DNA from: Maribrevibacterium harenarium
GTDB lineage: Bacteria; Pseudomonadota; Gammaproteobacteria; Pseudomonadales; Marinomonadaceae
Assembly (NCBI RefSeq): GCF_006385675.1
Contig: NZ_VFRR01000002.1
Span: forward strand, 124,001-188,000
DNA length: 64,000 nt
Direction of reading: 5' to 3'
A program made the position numbers and the translations under genes. This document shows, piece after piece, positions 7,615-15,422 of this stretch (its first letter is position 1; each line of letters opens with the position of its first letter). The notes under the pieces are model-generated. The model made no database searches, had not been told where the DNA came from, and was given only the letters and a program-made list of their open reading frames with translations.

Positions 7615-8901
7615 ATGACGTTCCCGACACATGCAAATTCCTACTACGCGGCTTCTGCCAATGATAAGGCAGAGCGCCCGGTATTCAGTGGCGCTGCGGT
7701 TTGTGATGTCTGTATTATTGGCGCAGGTTTTACCGGTATTTCCACCGCACTAAGTTTGGTGGAACAAGGTAAAAGTGTCATCGTGCTAGAAGGTAGTCGC
7801 ATCGGTTTTGGTGCGTCGGGGCGCAACGGTGGGCAAATTGTAAATAGCTTCAATCGGGACATTGACTACATCACCAAACATTATGGTGCCGAGATTGGCC
7901 GTAAGATGGCGGCCATGGCGTTCTCCGGTTCGGAGCTGATACGCCGTCGTATTGAGCAATACAACATCGACTGCGACTTGAAAAATGGTAACGTCTTTGC
8001 AGCCTGTAATACCAAGCAATTCAATGAGTTAAAAGAGAAAAAGCGCCTGTGGGAAGCCAATGGACACCAAAGCTTACAGCTGTTGGATCAGGACGGCATC
8101 AAGGCCTTTATTGGCAGTGATCGCTATGTGGGTGGTTTATTCGACCCCCTTGGTGGACACATTCAGCCTTTGAATCTGGTATTGGGTCAAGCTCAAGCGG
8201 TGGAAGCTCAGGGCGGCAAAATTTACGAGGCTTCTAAAGTCGTGCGTATCGAACATGGTACGCCAGTAAAAGTCGTGACAGAAAATGGTGGCACGGTGAC
8301 GGCAGAGAAGCTGGTGGTCGCTGGTAACGCCTATGTGTTCGGGCTATTACCAGAGGTAGAGAGTCAAGCCATGCCCTGTGGTACCCAAGTGATTGCCACC
8401 GAGCCTTTAGCCCTTGAACTACAACAAAAACTGTTGCCAAAAGATACCTGTGTAGAAGACTGTAACTATTTACTAGACTATTACCGCTTGTCGGGTGACG
8501 GTCGATTAATTTATGGCGGCGGCACCACTTATGGTGCCCGTGATCCTGGCAAGATTGAGTCGATTATCGTACCTAAGATGTTGAAAACCTTCCCATTCCT
8601 CAAAGATGTGAAAGTGGACTACGCTTGGACCGGTAACTTCTTGTTAACCCTCATGCGTATGCCCCAAGTTGGAAAAATCGGCAACAACGTCTACTACTCC
8701 CAAGGTTACTCGGGTCATGGGGTGACCAATGCTCACTTGATGGGGGAGATCCTTGGTGAAGCCCTGATGGGCAATACCGAACGCTTTGACGTATTCGCTG
8801 CCTTGCGCCATTTCCCGTTCCCCGGCGGGCGCCTGTTCCGCGTGCCCTATACCGCTGTTGGCGCGGCTTATTACAGTATGCGCGACAAGTTAGGTATCTG
8901 A
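7615..8901 (+). CDS. puuB: Gamma-glutamylputrescine oxidase (FAD-dependent, DAO family)
   Basis: PuuB oxidatively deaminates gamma-glutamylputrescine to the aldehyde used by PuuC, releasing ammonia and H2O2. It has an N-terminal Rossmann FAD-binding motif (CIIGAGFTGISTALSL, about residues 36-51), GFGASGRNGGQ for flavin contact, and C-terminal motifs WTGNFLLTLMRMP and YSQGYSGHGVTNAH typical of this subfamily. At 428 residues it has family length. GAAGGAG precedes the start. Its last 12 bases overlap the convergent gene at 8890. A second, diverged PuuB-like gene lies at 24358-25641. Confidence 0.92.
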   Translation: MTFPTHANSYYAASANDKAERPVFSGAAVCDVCIIGAGFTGISTALSLVEQGKSVIVLEGSRIGFGASGRNGGQIVNSFNRDIDYITKHYGAEIGRKMAAMAFSGSELIRRRIEQYNIDCDLKNGNVFAACNTKQFNELKEKKRLWEANGHQSLQLLDQDGIKAFIGSDRYVGGLFDPLGGHIQPLNLVLGQAQAVEAQGGKIYEASKVVRIEHGTPVKVVTENGGTVTAEKLVVAGNAYVFGLLPEVESQAMPCGTQVIATEPLALELQQKLLPKDTCVEDCNYLLDYYRLSGDGRLIYGGGTTYGARDPGKIESIIVPKMLKTFPFLKDVKVDYAWTGNFLLTLMRMPQVGKIGNNVYYSQGYSGHGVTNAHLMGEILGEALMGNTERFDVFAALRHFPFPGGRLFRVPYTAVGAAYYSMRDKLGI

Positions 8902-9276
8902 TACTGGTCGAAATGCGCTTTTACCTGAGCCATCGGTGGGTAAATTGAGCGGTACACTATCCCCAAGCCAGTAAGCATAGGTGGTGTGCTCTTCCCAGTA
9001 ATCGCCGGTGACGCCGTGAACAAACACGGTGAGCCCTTGGCGGTGCTGTTCTAACCAAGGAATGAAGTGGTCAAAGTCTGCTTTGGTAAAGCTGACTTGG
9101 CAGCTCCAGCGAGGGTGTGGCCCTACGAGCTTTTCGTGAAAGCGGCCCACGGGTAACGCAAGCTCTTGGCGGATCTGGTGGCACAATTGTGCTGCCAGAT
9201 CACGGCTATCGACATCAAAATAAATGTGCGCATGATAAAGCTCATGCTGATTTATCGGGCGTTTCGATGGTGACAT
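8890..9276 (-). CDS. DOPA 4,5-dioxygenase family protein
   Basis: A 128-residue protein of the DOPA 4,5-dioxygenase family. In plants and fungi these open the catechol ring of DOPA; bacterial members are small and mostly uncharacterised. Visible motifs are YHAHIYFDV with paired histidines near the N terminus, VGPHPRWSCQVSF, and FVHGVTGDYWEEHTTYAYWLG near the C terminus; the histidines are candidate metal ligands. The ATG directly follows the tpm stop codon (TAAATG) with AGAGGTG upstream, so it is the second gene of a tpm operon. Physiological substrate unknown. Confidence 0.82.
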   Translation of the reverse strand: MSPSKRPINQHELYHAHIYFDVDSRDLAAQLCHQIRQELALPVGRFHEKLVGPHPRWSCQVSFTKADFDHFIPWLEQHRQGLTVFVHGVTGDYWEEHTTYAYWLGDSVPLNLPTDGSGKSAFRPVSDT

Positions 9277-9927
9277 TTACACCTCTTGGGTAAGTGGCTG
9301 TAGATACCAGACCACATCTTGGGCCGCGGCGAGGCCACGCATACCACCAGGGATGTCTTCTCGTAGCAACTCCCGCAAGTGATAGGCAGCATCATAATGG
9401 CGGGCGACTTCATCGGCGCGTACCGAAAATGGTGGGCCTTGTACTAATTCTTGATCATATTCAAAGGTCAGCAATAATTGCGGTGCCATTTGCGTCAGAG
9501 TCATCAGGTGGTCGGTATATTGAGTGCGCAAAGATTCCGGTAGGGCTACCAATGCCGCACGGTCATAAACCGCATCGATAGGACCCAAATCTGCCGCGGT
9601 AAGAGCAAAAAAATCCCCTTGGTATACCGTAAGATCCTCATATTGGTAGCAGTTTAGCTCACCACATTGGCGGATTTTCGGTGTCACGCCTAATTCCTCA
9701 AACAGCTCGGTTACAGCAATCGGGCTGAGTTCAACGCCAATCACCCCGTGGCCTTGCGCTAGCAACCAGTGCATATCCAAAGACTTACCGCATAAAGGAA
9801 CGAACACACGGCTGCCCGGTGCTAGGTTAAGAGTAGTTAGGTGTTCTCTCAGGGCGTCATTCACCTCAGCTTGGTGGAAGCCAATGTGTTTGTTTTCCCA
9901 TTTGTTATGCCAAAAATCTGCGTCCAC
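9277..9927 (-). CDS. tpm: Thiopurine S-methyltransferase
   Basis: This SAM-dependent methyltransferase of 216 residues matches bacterial TPMT, known for methylating thiopurines and for selenite or tellurite methylation. It begins with the family signature FWHNKWENKHIGFHQ. The SAM-binding motif region is RVFVPLCGKSLDMHWLLAQGH followed by VIGVELS, and YDRAALVALP lies further on. The start is GTG at 9927 with AGAGGA 6 nt upstream. It is the first gene of a two-gene operon with the DOPA-dioxygenase-like gene. The link to polyamine metabolism is not apparent; it may serve detoxification. Confidence 0.94.
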   Translation of the reverse strand: MDADFWHNKWENKHIGFHQAEVNDALREHLTTLNLAPGSRVFVPLCGKSLDMHWLLAQGHGVIGVELSPIAVTELFEELGVTPKIRQCGELNCYQYEDLTVYQGDFFALTAADLGPIDAVYDRAALVALPESLRTQYTDHLMTLTQMAPQLLLTFEYDQELVQGPPFSVRADEVARHYDAAYHLRELLREDIPGGMRGLAAAQDVVWYLQPLTQEV

Positions 9928-10020
9928 AAGGAATCCTCTGTTGTCTTTATTCTTAGGGGGCGGTTTTATTCCATTATAAAGGGTTTGCTAATGGATGTGG
10001 GCTGCAATCTCTGCTGGCTA

Positions 10021-10983
10021 CTATTGGTTTTCGCGATATGCTCTCGGTGAATGACCAAAGCATCGCTTAAATTGGCTTCGGAAGTGACCGAGATTTTGAT
10101 AACCAACAGTATTTGCCACTTGCTCTAACGTTCCAGTGCTGTGATGTAGTAGCCAAGCAGCCCGTTCAAGTCGCATTTTCTGGAAATAGGCCGAGGCGGT
10201 AAGCTGGAATTGCTGGAGAAATTTTCTATCTAACTGCCGGCGACTGATGCCGATACGGCGACTCACTAACTCCATATCCAAACTGTGGCCAAGCCCCTCA
10301 CTTAGCAAAATGAGCGCCCGATAAACATGGCGGTCGGTTACGCTGGACTGTTGCTGCCACGGGGTAAATTCCAATGGATTACGGCGCTCCGATACCATCA
10401 TATCCGCCAAACCTTTGCTGGCTTGCATGGGGTTCATAGTGTGCGCCAGTAAATATTCCGCCAGCTCAATTGCTCCCGTACCGCCACAGGCTGTGGTGAT
10501 ATTGCCATCGGTAACAAATAGTCCCTGCTCCTGCACCTGTACTTTGGGAAACAATTGCTTGAGCTGTGTTTGATGACGCCAATGTAGCATCGCCCGCTTC
10601 CCTGTTAAGAAGCCGCAAGCGGCCAGCGTAAAAACCGCATTGTCGATGGCAACCACATGGGTGTTGCGGTGGATTAACGGTTGTAATACAGGCAGCAGCT
10701 TAGGGGCGACTGTCAGGGCGGACTCACTGGTACGGCCACCAAACAGCACGACAAAATCAGCCTGACTTAGATCTAGGTCTGGGGTTAGCACTGGAATATC
10801 AATACAAGCCCCGCTACTGGCATAGAGTGGTTCATCGAGTAGCTTGCAGGAGTGCCATGTGCAATAGCGCTGGCGGCTGCGGTCATCATCGTCGGCACTG
10901 AAACGAAGTTTGTCGGTAAAGCCTGCATAAGGCAGTAACGTCACTTCGGGGAGCAAGAGTAAAACAAAATGCGGTGTCGTCAT
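10021..10983 (-). CDS. GlxA-family transcriptional regulator (DJ-1/PfpI domain plus AraC HTH)
   Basis: A 320-residue regulator. Residues about 1-180 form a DJ-1/PfpI-like domain (FVLLLLPEVTLLPYAGF; FVVLFGGRTSESAL; VAIDNAVFTLAACGFLTGKRA). Residues about 215-320 carry a double AraC-type HTH ending in VANTVGYQNLGHFRSQFKRCFGHSPRAYR. Relatives include regulators of arginine, carnitine and glycine betaine catabolism. It is divergent from the LysE exporter at 11079 and lies beside the puu genes, so it may respond to arginine, agmatine or a related amine; that is inference. The ATG at 10983 has no strong ribosome binding site, so the start is less certain. Confidence 0.88.
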   Translation of the reverse strand: MTTPHFVLLLLPEVTLLPYAGFTDKLRFSADDDDRSRQRYCTWHSCKLLDEPLYASSGACIDIPVLTPDLDLSQADFVVLFGGRTSESALTVAPKLLPVLQPLIHRNTHVVAIDNAVFTLAACGFLTGKRAMLHWRHQTQLKQLFPKVQVQEQGLFVTDGNITTACGGTGAIELAEYLLAHTMNPMQASKGLADMMVSERRNPLEFTPWQQQSSVTDRHVYRALILLSEGLGHSLDMELVSRRIGISRRQLDRKFLQQFQLTASAYFQKMRLERAAWLLHHSTGTLEQVANTVGYQNLGHFRSQFKRCFGHSPRAYRENQ

Positions 10984-11078
10984 GATGTCTAAATACAGGC
11001 TAAAAATGTCTACTTAGGCTATCAAGAGTTTCACCCAAAGACACTAGCATAGAGCCATCTTTTTGTTGGGGTATGATA

Positions 11079-11699
11079 ATGGATTTTGAACATTGGTTGG
11101 CTCTATTCGCTACTTGCGTCGCCTTGGCGGTGAGCCCAGGCCCTAGCTCTACCTATGCCTTGAGCACCTCTATTCGATATGGGCATCGGGCCGGTGTACG
11201 CGCCGTTATCGGTAGTGCGACAGGTTTCGCTAGTTTGATTTTTATCGCATTGGTTGGTTTAACCGCACTGGTCGCCACCCTGCCTTGGTTTATCTTGGGG
11301 CTAAAGATAGCAGGTGCCATTTACCTACTCTGGCTGGCAGTAAGCCTCTGGCGCCATGCCAAATTCCATAATGAGCCAGCAACGGGTATAAACCAGTGGC
11401 ACAATACCAAGAAGCAGGCATCCACTCTGGTGCGTGGTTTTTTGATTGCTTTTTCAAACCCTAAAGTCGTGTTGTTTTGGTTGGCTTTTATTCCCTCCAT
11501 CTTGCTAGTGGAGCAACTCGACGCATGGGATATTGTCATCGTGATTGCCACTTTTGCACTGGTGGAAGCCATCGCCGAATTGCTGTTGGTATGGCTTGGC
11601 GCCCGCGCCCAGCGTTATTTACAAAAGCATATGGCACTGATTGATCGGCTCAGTGCCGTGATCTTCACTATCTTTGCGATGATTTTGCTAACCACTTAG
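11079..11699 (+). CDS. LysE/RhtB-family amino acid exporter
   Basis: A 206-residue inner-membrane protein with five to six hydrophobic segments. It has the LysE/RhtB signature AVSPGPSSTYALSTSIRYGHRAG near the N terminus and FSNPKVVLFWLAFIP in the second half. Members export lysine, arginine, threonine or homoserine lactones. An ATG two codons upstream (11073) is too close to GGGG at 11068-11071; the ATG at 11079 gives 7-nt spacing. It is divergent from the GlxA-type regulator, which may control it. The substrate cannot be read from sequence. Confidence 0.88.
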   Translation: MDFEHWLALFATCVALAVSPGPSSTYALSTSIRYGHRAGVRAVIGSATGFASLIFIALVGLTALVATLPWFILGLKIAGAIYLLWLAVSLWRHAKFHNEPATGINQWHNTKKQASTLVRGFLIAFSNPKVVLFWLAFIPSILLVEQLDAWDIVIVIATFALVEAIAELLLVWLGARAQRYLQKHMALIDRLSAVIFTIFAMILLTT

Positions 11700-11850
11700 C
11701 GGTTTAGTTGCCAGATCCATGTGTCAGTCTGAAATGAATCGACTGTGTCGTCGTCTGCTCTCACGATCCCGTCGGCATCTGACAACCCATGGGGCTCGCT
11801 CCCCCATAGAATCGCTGAGGATTTCCATCATTGATATCGGAGCGACAAAC

Positions 11851-12195
11851 ATGTCTGATTTTATTACCGTTTTGCGTGAAACTTGCCCTACTCCAGTGGT
11901 AGATGCGACCAAATGGACCCGTATCGGCGGCGAGCCACACACGGTGAACCTAAACGCTTACCAATCTGCTGATGGCAGCAAAATCATGGGGACTTGGATC
12001 TGCACCCCAGGAAAATTTGAAGTGAACTACGACAAGTGGGAATTCTGCCACTTCTTGGAAGGATACTGCATCATCACCCCAGAAGGCGAAGAGCCAAAAC
12101 ACCTAAAAGGTGGCGATGTATTCGTTATCGAACCAGGTATGAAAGGGACTTGGGAAGTGGTTGAAACCGTTCGTAAGTACTTTGTATTTGCTTAA
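11851..12195 (+). CDS. Small cupin-domain protein
   Basis: A 114-residue single-domain cupin of the type often found near polyamine and amino acid catabolic genes. The double-stranded beta-helix motifs are GTWICTPGKFEVNYDKWEFCHFLEGYCIITPEGEE and GGDVFVIEPGMKGTWEVVETVRKYF (quoted in part). The first cupin motif lacks the usual His-x-His pair, so metal binding is doubtful. The frame is open upstream to 11719, but GGAGCG precedes ATG 11851 and the upstream part is not protein-like. A strong terminator follows at 12241. Function unknown. Confidence 0.8.
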   Translation: MSDFITVLRETCPTPVVDATKWTRIGGEPHTVNLNAYQSADGSKIMGTWICTPGKFEVNYDKWEFCHFLEGYCIITPEGEEPKHLKGGDVFVIEPGMKGTWEVVETVRKYFVFA

Positions 12196-12240
12196 TTTTT
12201 AGCTTATCCCTCGATTACAGGGGGTAGGTATCAAGTAGTA

Positions 12241-12280
12241 AAAGCTGGCGGCCGTATATTCGCGGTAGCCAGCTTTTTTT
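12241..12280 (+). terminator. Rho-independent terminator after the cupin gene
   Basis: AAAGCTGGC (12241-12249) pairs exactly with GCCAGCTTT (12268-12276), followed by a T-run to 12280. It closes the LysE/cupin region and faces the convergent ParE-type toxin gene, whose stop lies 5 bp away. Confidence 0.9.
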
Positions 12281-12284
12281 GTTG

Positions 12285-12566
12285 CTATCGTTGATTTTCA
12301 AGTCCATGCCATACCCTAAGGATAATGATGGTCTTGCAATGCAGAGAATAACGAACAATATATTTACCAAAAACAATATCACGAATTTCATCCGGTACTG
12401 GTGACATTTGAACCGGAGTGCCCATTTGAGGGAAGTCCAACAACAGTTCGATGCGAGTAACTAGTTCTGTCGCTATTCTTTTCGCTGATATTGGATTGTG
12501 AACTGCAATAAACTCTCTCAAGCGCTGTAAATCTTCAATAGCGTCAGCGGTATAGATGAGCTTCAC
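12285..12566 (-). CDS. ParE/RelE-superfamily toxin
   Basis: A 93-residue basic protein with the ParE/RelE fold pattern: YTADAIEDLQRLREFIA at the N terminus, then ELVTRIELLLDFPQMGTPV, GKYIVRYSLHCKTIIILRVWHGLENQR at the end (quoted in part). ParE toxins inhibit DNA gyrase and RelE toxins cleave ribosome-bound mRNA; sequence alone does not separate them, though the C-terminal RVWHG is ParE-like. It overlaps its antitoxin by 4 bases, so the two are translationally coupled. Expected to be held inactive by the partner. Confidence 0.88.
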   Translation of the reverse strand: MKLIYTADAIEDLQRLREFIAVHNPISAKRIATELVTRIELLLDFPQMGTPVQMSPVPDEIRDIVFGKYIVRYSLHCKTIIILRVWHGLENQR

Positions 12567-12835
12567 TTATTAGACCTCGGAGCATCCAGTTCTTTTTCCG
12601 AGCCCCAGCTATTTAACCAATCGTGTACCTCAATGGCATCCACTAGCTTGCCGTTAGCTGCTGATTCCATTGCGTCCAAGGTTTGCCTCCAGCGTTCCTG
12701 CTCTAACTCCTGTTTGTCGATATATTCTGCTAGAGCTTGGCTGATAACCCAACCTTTGCTGCGCTGTAGCCTGCTTGCGATTGCCTCTAACTGCTGTTCA
12801 ATATCAGCTTGTAAGCGAACAGTTGTAACACCCAT
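12563..12835 (-). CDS. CopG/ParD-like ribbon-helix-helix antitoxin
   Basis: A 90-residue antitoxin. Residues about 3-45 form a ribbon-helix-helix DNA-binding domain (TTVRLQADIEQQLEAIASRL followed by RSKGWVISQALAEYI). The rest is a polar, probably flexible toxin-binding tail. It is the first gene of the module. A perfect palindrome lies 25 bp upstream (12860-12876), the expected autoregulatory operator for an RHH dimer. The gene sits between the cupin terminator and the LuxR-type regulator as a self-contained cassette. Confidence 0.88.
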   Translation of the reverse strand: MGVTTVRLQADIEQQLEAIASRLQRSKGWVISQALAEYIDKQELEQERWRQTLDAMESAANGKLVDAIEVHDWLNSWGSEKELDAPRSNK

Positions 12836-12859
12836 AACAACACCCCAAAATTGAAAAAA

Positions 12860-12876
12860 ACAATGTATTACATTGT
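12860..12876. promoter_or_regulatory. Operator palindrome of the CopG/ParE-type module
   Basis: ACAATGTA-T-TACATTGT, a perfect inverted repeat with 8-base arms, directly upstream of the RHH antitoxin. Position and symmetry fit RHH autoregulation. Confidence 0.72.
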
Positions 12877-12951
12877 AGTTAGCTAGGGTCTGAATAGCAA
12901 TTTGGGGCTCTCAGCAAGGAGCCTGATGCTGAGATTAAGACAAGAGATCTG

Positions 12952-13743
12952 TCACTTATGTTGTAAGTGTTGCAAGAACAGGTTGAAGATATCCGCTTGG
13001 GAGGAGGTGCCGAGGCGGGTATGGATGTTTTTGCGGTGTACTTTTACGGTCTCGGCGCTGATACCTAGGTCATTGGCGATCGCTTTGGAGGAAAAGCCGC
13101 GCAGTAGCAGCCCGACGATTTCCCGTTCGCGCTCGGTGAGGCGGTCGGCGGCGAAGCTATCCAATGCTTGTCCCATGGCTTCCAAATTGTCTTCTTGCGT
13201 TTTCTCCCCAGTCCATCTCTGTCCTTGCAGTTGCCAAAACTGCTGTACTAGGGCTTCTAGCATGACGAAGAAGCGTTTCAATTGGTTTAGCTCTCGCTGA
13301 CGGATTGGGCCACTGACTTGGTTGCGCCCTAGGGAAATGGCGCAGGTTTCTGTAGATGACAAGGGGATTAAGAGATTGGTCTCCTCCACTAAGCCAAAGT
13401 CTCGGTAACAGGTTTGGTAGTACTCGGTTTGTTCAAACTGGTCTGGCGCTAGTTGGGCGAGTCGGTATACCCCTTGGCAGGTGCCAGTTTCGATAGCGTT
13501 AAAAATAGGGTCCAAGACATAAGCATGGGCAAGATAGAAGCGTAAGGTGCTACTTTGCTCCGCTGGGTCTTGAGGGTGCAACAAAATGGGGCGTTTTCGA
13601 GGCCGGTAAATCACTACTACTATGGTGTCGAAGTCGCACCAAGTTGCCAGTACCGTTTCTAAGGCTCCTAGAAAACTGAGCTCCGTGATTTGGCGGGTTA
13701 GCGTTGCTAAGTCCTGCAATTCTGTTGTTGTGATGGTTGCCAC
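12952..13743 (-). CDS. LuxR-family transcriptional regulator
   Basis: A 263-residue regulator with a C-terminal LuxR/FixJ helix-turn-helix (about residues 195-257; LTEREREIVGLLLRGFSSKA then ISAETVKVHRKNIHTRLGTS). The N-terminal 190 residues show no receiver-domain aspartate pocket or autoinducer-domain signature that I recognise. It probably binds a small ligand directly. The gene is divergent from puuA-potFGHI over a 250-bp region rich in inverted repeats, so control of putrescine import and gamma-glutamylation is likely but inferred from position only. Confidence 0.85.
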   Translation of the reverse strand: MATITTTELQDLATLTRQITELSFLGALETVLATWCDFDTIVVVIYRPRKRPILLHPQDPAEQSSTLRFYLAHAYVLDPIFNAIETGTCQGVYRLAQLAPDQFEQTEYYQTCYRDFGLVEETNLLIPLSSTETCAISLGRNQVSGPIRQRELNQLKRFFVMLEALVQQFWQLQGQRWTGEKTQEDNLEAMGQALDSFAADRLTEREREIVGLLLRGFSSKAIANDLGISAETVKVHRKNIHTRLGTSSQADIFNLFLQHLQHK

Positions 13744-13879
13744 ACCCTACTCCTTTCCCCGTAATGGCGCTAAGTTGGCTTATAGCTTGCATTGTTTGTA
13801 CCACAAGAACCGAATAATGTTTCGCTTTTTTGACGGTTAGCGTATATATATTTAGAAGTGCATACAGCAAACCGCTGGT

Positions 13880-13976
13880 ATGTGGTGCTCAATTCAGTCA
13901 ATCGACCACATCATTCTCGCACGTTTTTTGTTAGACACATGGTAGCCCCATGTGCAGCTCGGTGGGAGCAACCCAC
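13880..13976. promoter_or_regulatory. Cluster of three inverted repeats upstream of puuA
   Basis: Three perfect inverted repeats lie between the LuxR-type gene and puuA: ATGTGGT/ACCACAT (13880-13886 and 13905-13911, 18-bp gap), CACATGG/CCATGTG (13936-13954, 5-bp centre) and GTGGG/CCCAC (13962-13976). The first two could be regulator sites, as their arms share ATGTGG or its complement. The last could form a small hairpin just ahead of the puuA ribosome binding site. Confidence 0.5.
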
Positions 13977-13994
13977 AGTGAAAGGGGCATTTTT

Positions 13995-15335
13995 ATGTCG
14001 GACGCATTAACACAACACAATACAGAATTTGATTTATTCATCACGGATTTAAACGGTAATTTGCGGGGTAAACGTATCCCAGCCAGTGGCCTGAAACATG
14101 TTATGGAAGAAGGGGTTAAACTGCCTCGTTCGGTAATTGGTTTCGATAACTGGGGGGACGACGTACTCGACAACGGGTTGGTCTTTGAAACCGGTGATAG
14201 CGACGGTATTTGCTTCCCGGTACACAGCGCGCCGATCCCCGTGCCTTGGGCAGAAACCCCACGGGCGCAGCTATTGGCGATGATGTATGACGCCACCGAT
14301 GGTTCACCGTTTTACCCAGATCCGCGCCAACTTCTGTGCAGTATTGTCGCCCGCTATAAAGAGAAAGGTTGGACGCCGGTTGTCGCTACGGAGTTGGAAT
14401 TTTACCTGTTAGACGGGGAATCAGAAGCCAAGCGCCGTCCAACTCAGCCGGTCGTCAACGAGGGTAATGGTCGCCGCCTGAGTATGACGGACTGTTATTC
14501 CATCGAAGAAATGGATGGTCTAGAAAGCTTCTTTGCCGAAGTGCGTAAAGACTGTGAGGTTCAGGGCATCCCGGCAGATACTATCGTTTCGGAATTAGGT
14601 CCCGGTCAGTTTGAAATCAACATGAAGCACACCGCTAATGCGGTCGAAGCAGCGGATCATGCCATCATGTTTAAGCGCTTGATCAAAGGAGTTGCCCGGC
14701 GCCACGACTTCGGCGCTACCTTTATGGCGAAGCCTTATCCGAGAAAGAGTGGCAGCGGCTTCCATGTGCATTTCTCATTGCTCGATGAGCAAGGCAATAA
14801 CGTTTTCAACGATGGCACCGATGAAGGCTCCTCTTTATTACAAAATGCTGTGGCTGGCTTGTTGGCCCATATGGCGGATTGTATGTTGGTGTTTGCGCCC
14901 CATATGAACTCTTACCGTCGTTTCCAAAATGGTGCCCACGCACCGACTTATGCCAGCTGGGGCTATGAAAACCGCACGGTTGCGGTACGTATTCCAGAAA
15001 GTGACGAAGACGCTCGTCGTATTGAACATCGAGTCGCTGGTGCAGATGCAAACCCTTATCTGGTTTTAGCCGTAGTATTGGCAGCTGCTTTGCATGGATT
15101 AGAAGCCGAATTGACGCCACCAGAGCCGATTACTGGGGATGCTTATGCGGCTGCTGAGGATTACGAACCGCTACCAAATCGTTGGGAATTAGCGACGGAA
15201 AGCTTCTTGGAAAGTGGCTTTTTGAATGAGTATTTAGGCCCAGAGTTTGTGCGCGTGTTTGGCGCGGCGAAACTGCAAGAACAACAGAAAATTTACGGTC
15301 GTATTTCTGATGTGGAGTATGAAGCGTATTTATAA
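13995..15335 (+). CDS. puuA: Gamma-glutamylputrescine synthetase (glutamine synthetase family)
   Basis: PuuA ligates putrescine to glutamate using ATP. This 446-residue GS-family protein has the N-terminal beta-grasp part (FITDLNGNLRGKRIPASG). The catalytic domain carries the metal-binding ELEFYL and ELGPGQFEIN, the ATP-region SGSGFHVHFSL and the late ENRTVAVRIP. It lacks the adenylylation loop of true GlnA. GGGG precedes the ATG at 13995; the frame is open 15 codons further up but without support. It is the first gene of a putative puuA-potFGHI unit. A diverged paralogue lies at 25825-27168. Confidence 0.92.
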   Translation: MSDALTQHNTEFDLFITDLNGNLRGKRIPASGLKHVMEEGVKLPRSVIGFDNWGDDVLDNGLVFETGDSDGICFPVHSAPIPVPWAETPRAQLLAMMYDATDGSPFYPDPRQLLCSIVARYKEKGWTPVVATELEFYLLDGESEAKRRPTQPVVNEGNGRRLSMTDCYSIEEMDGLESFFAEVRKDCEVQGIPADTIVSELGPGQFEINMKHTANAVEAADHAIMFKRLIKGVARRHDFGATFMAKPYPRKSGSGFHVHFSLLDEQGNNVFNDGTDEGSSLLQNAVAGLLAHMADCMLVFAPHMNSYRRFQNGAHAPTYASWGYENRTVAVRIPESDEDARRIEHRVAGADANPYLVLAVVLAAALHGLEAELTPPEPITGDAYAAAEDYEPLPNRWELATESFLESGFLNEYLGPEFVRVFGAAKLQEQQKIYGRISDVEYEAYL

Positions 15336-15355
15336 AAAAATTGTTTACCGAAACC

Positions 15356-15401
15356 CCATCTCAGTATACAAATCGCAACTATTGATTTGCCACTGAGGTG
15401 G
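15356..15401 (+). promoter_or_regulatory. Two-part stem-loop between puuA and potF
   Basis: CCATCTCAGT (15356-15365) pairs with ACTGAGGTGG (15392-15401) with one G-U. Inside it CAAATC (15369-15374) pairs with GATTTG (15384-15389). The structure ends just upstream of the potF ribosome binding site. It may be an mRNA processing or stabilising element that lets the binding-protein gene be expressed more strongly. There is no terminator T-run. Confidence 0.5.
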
Positions 15402-15422
15402 TGCCTCTAGGAGAGCCCTTAA

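Noticed and set aside
11719-11850. A 44-codon N-terminal extension on the cupin protein
   Set aside because: The segment is rich in Arg and Ser, has no cupin character, and GGAGCG precedes the internal ATG at 11851.
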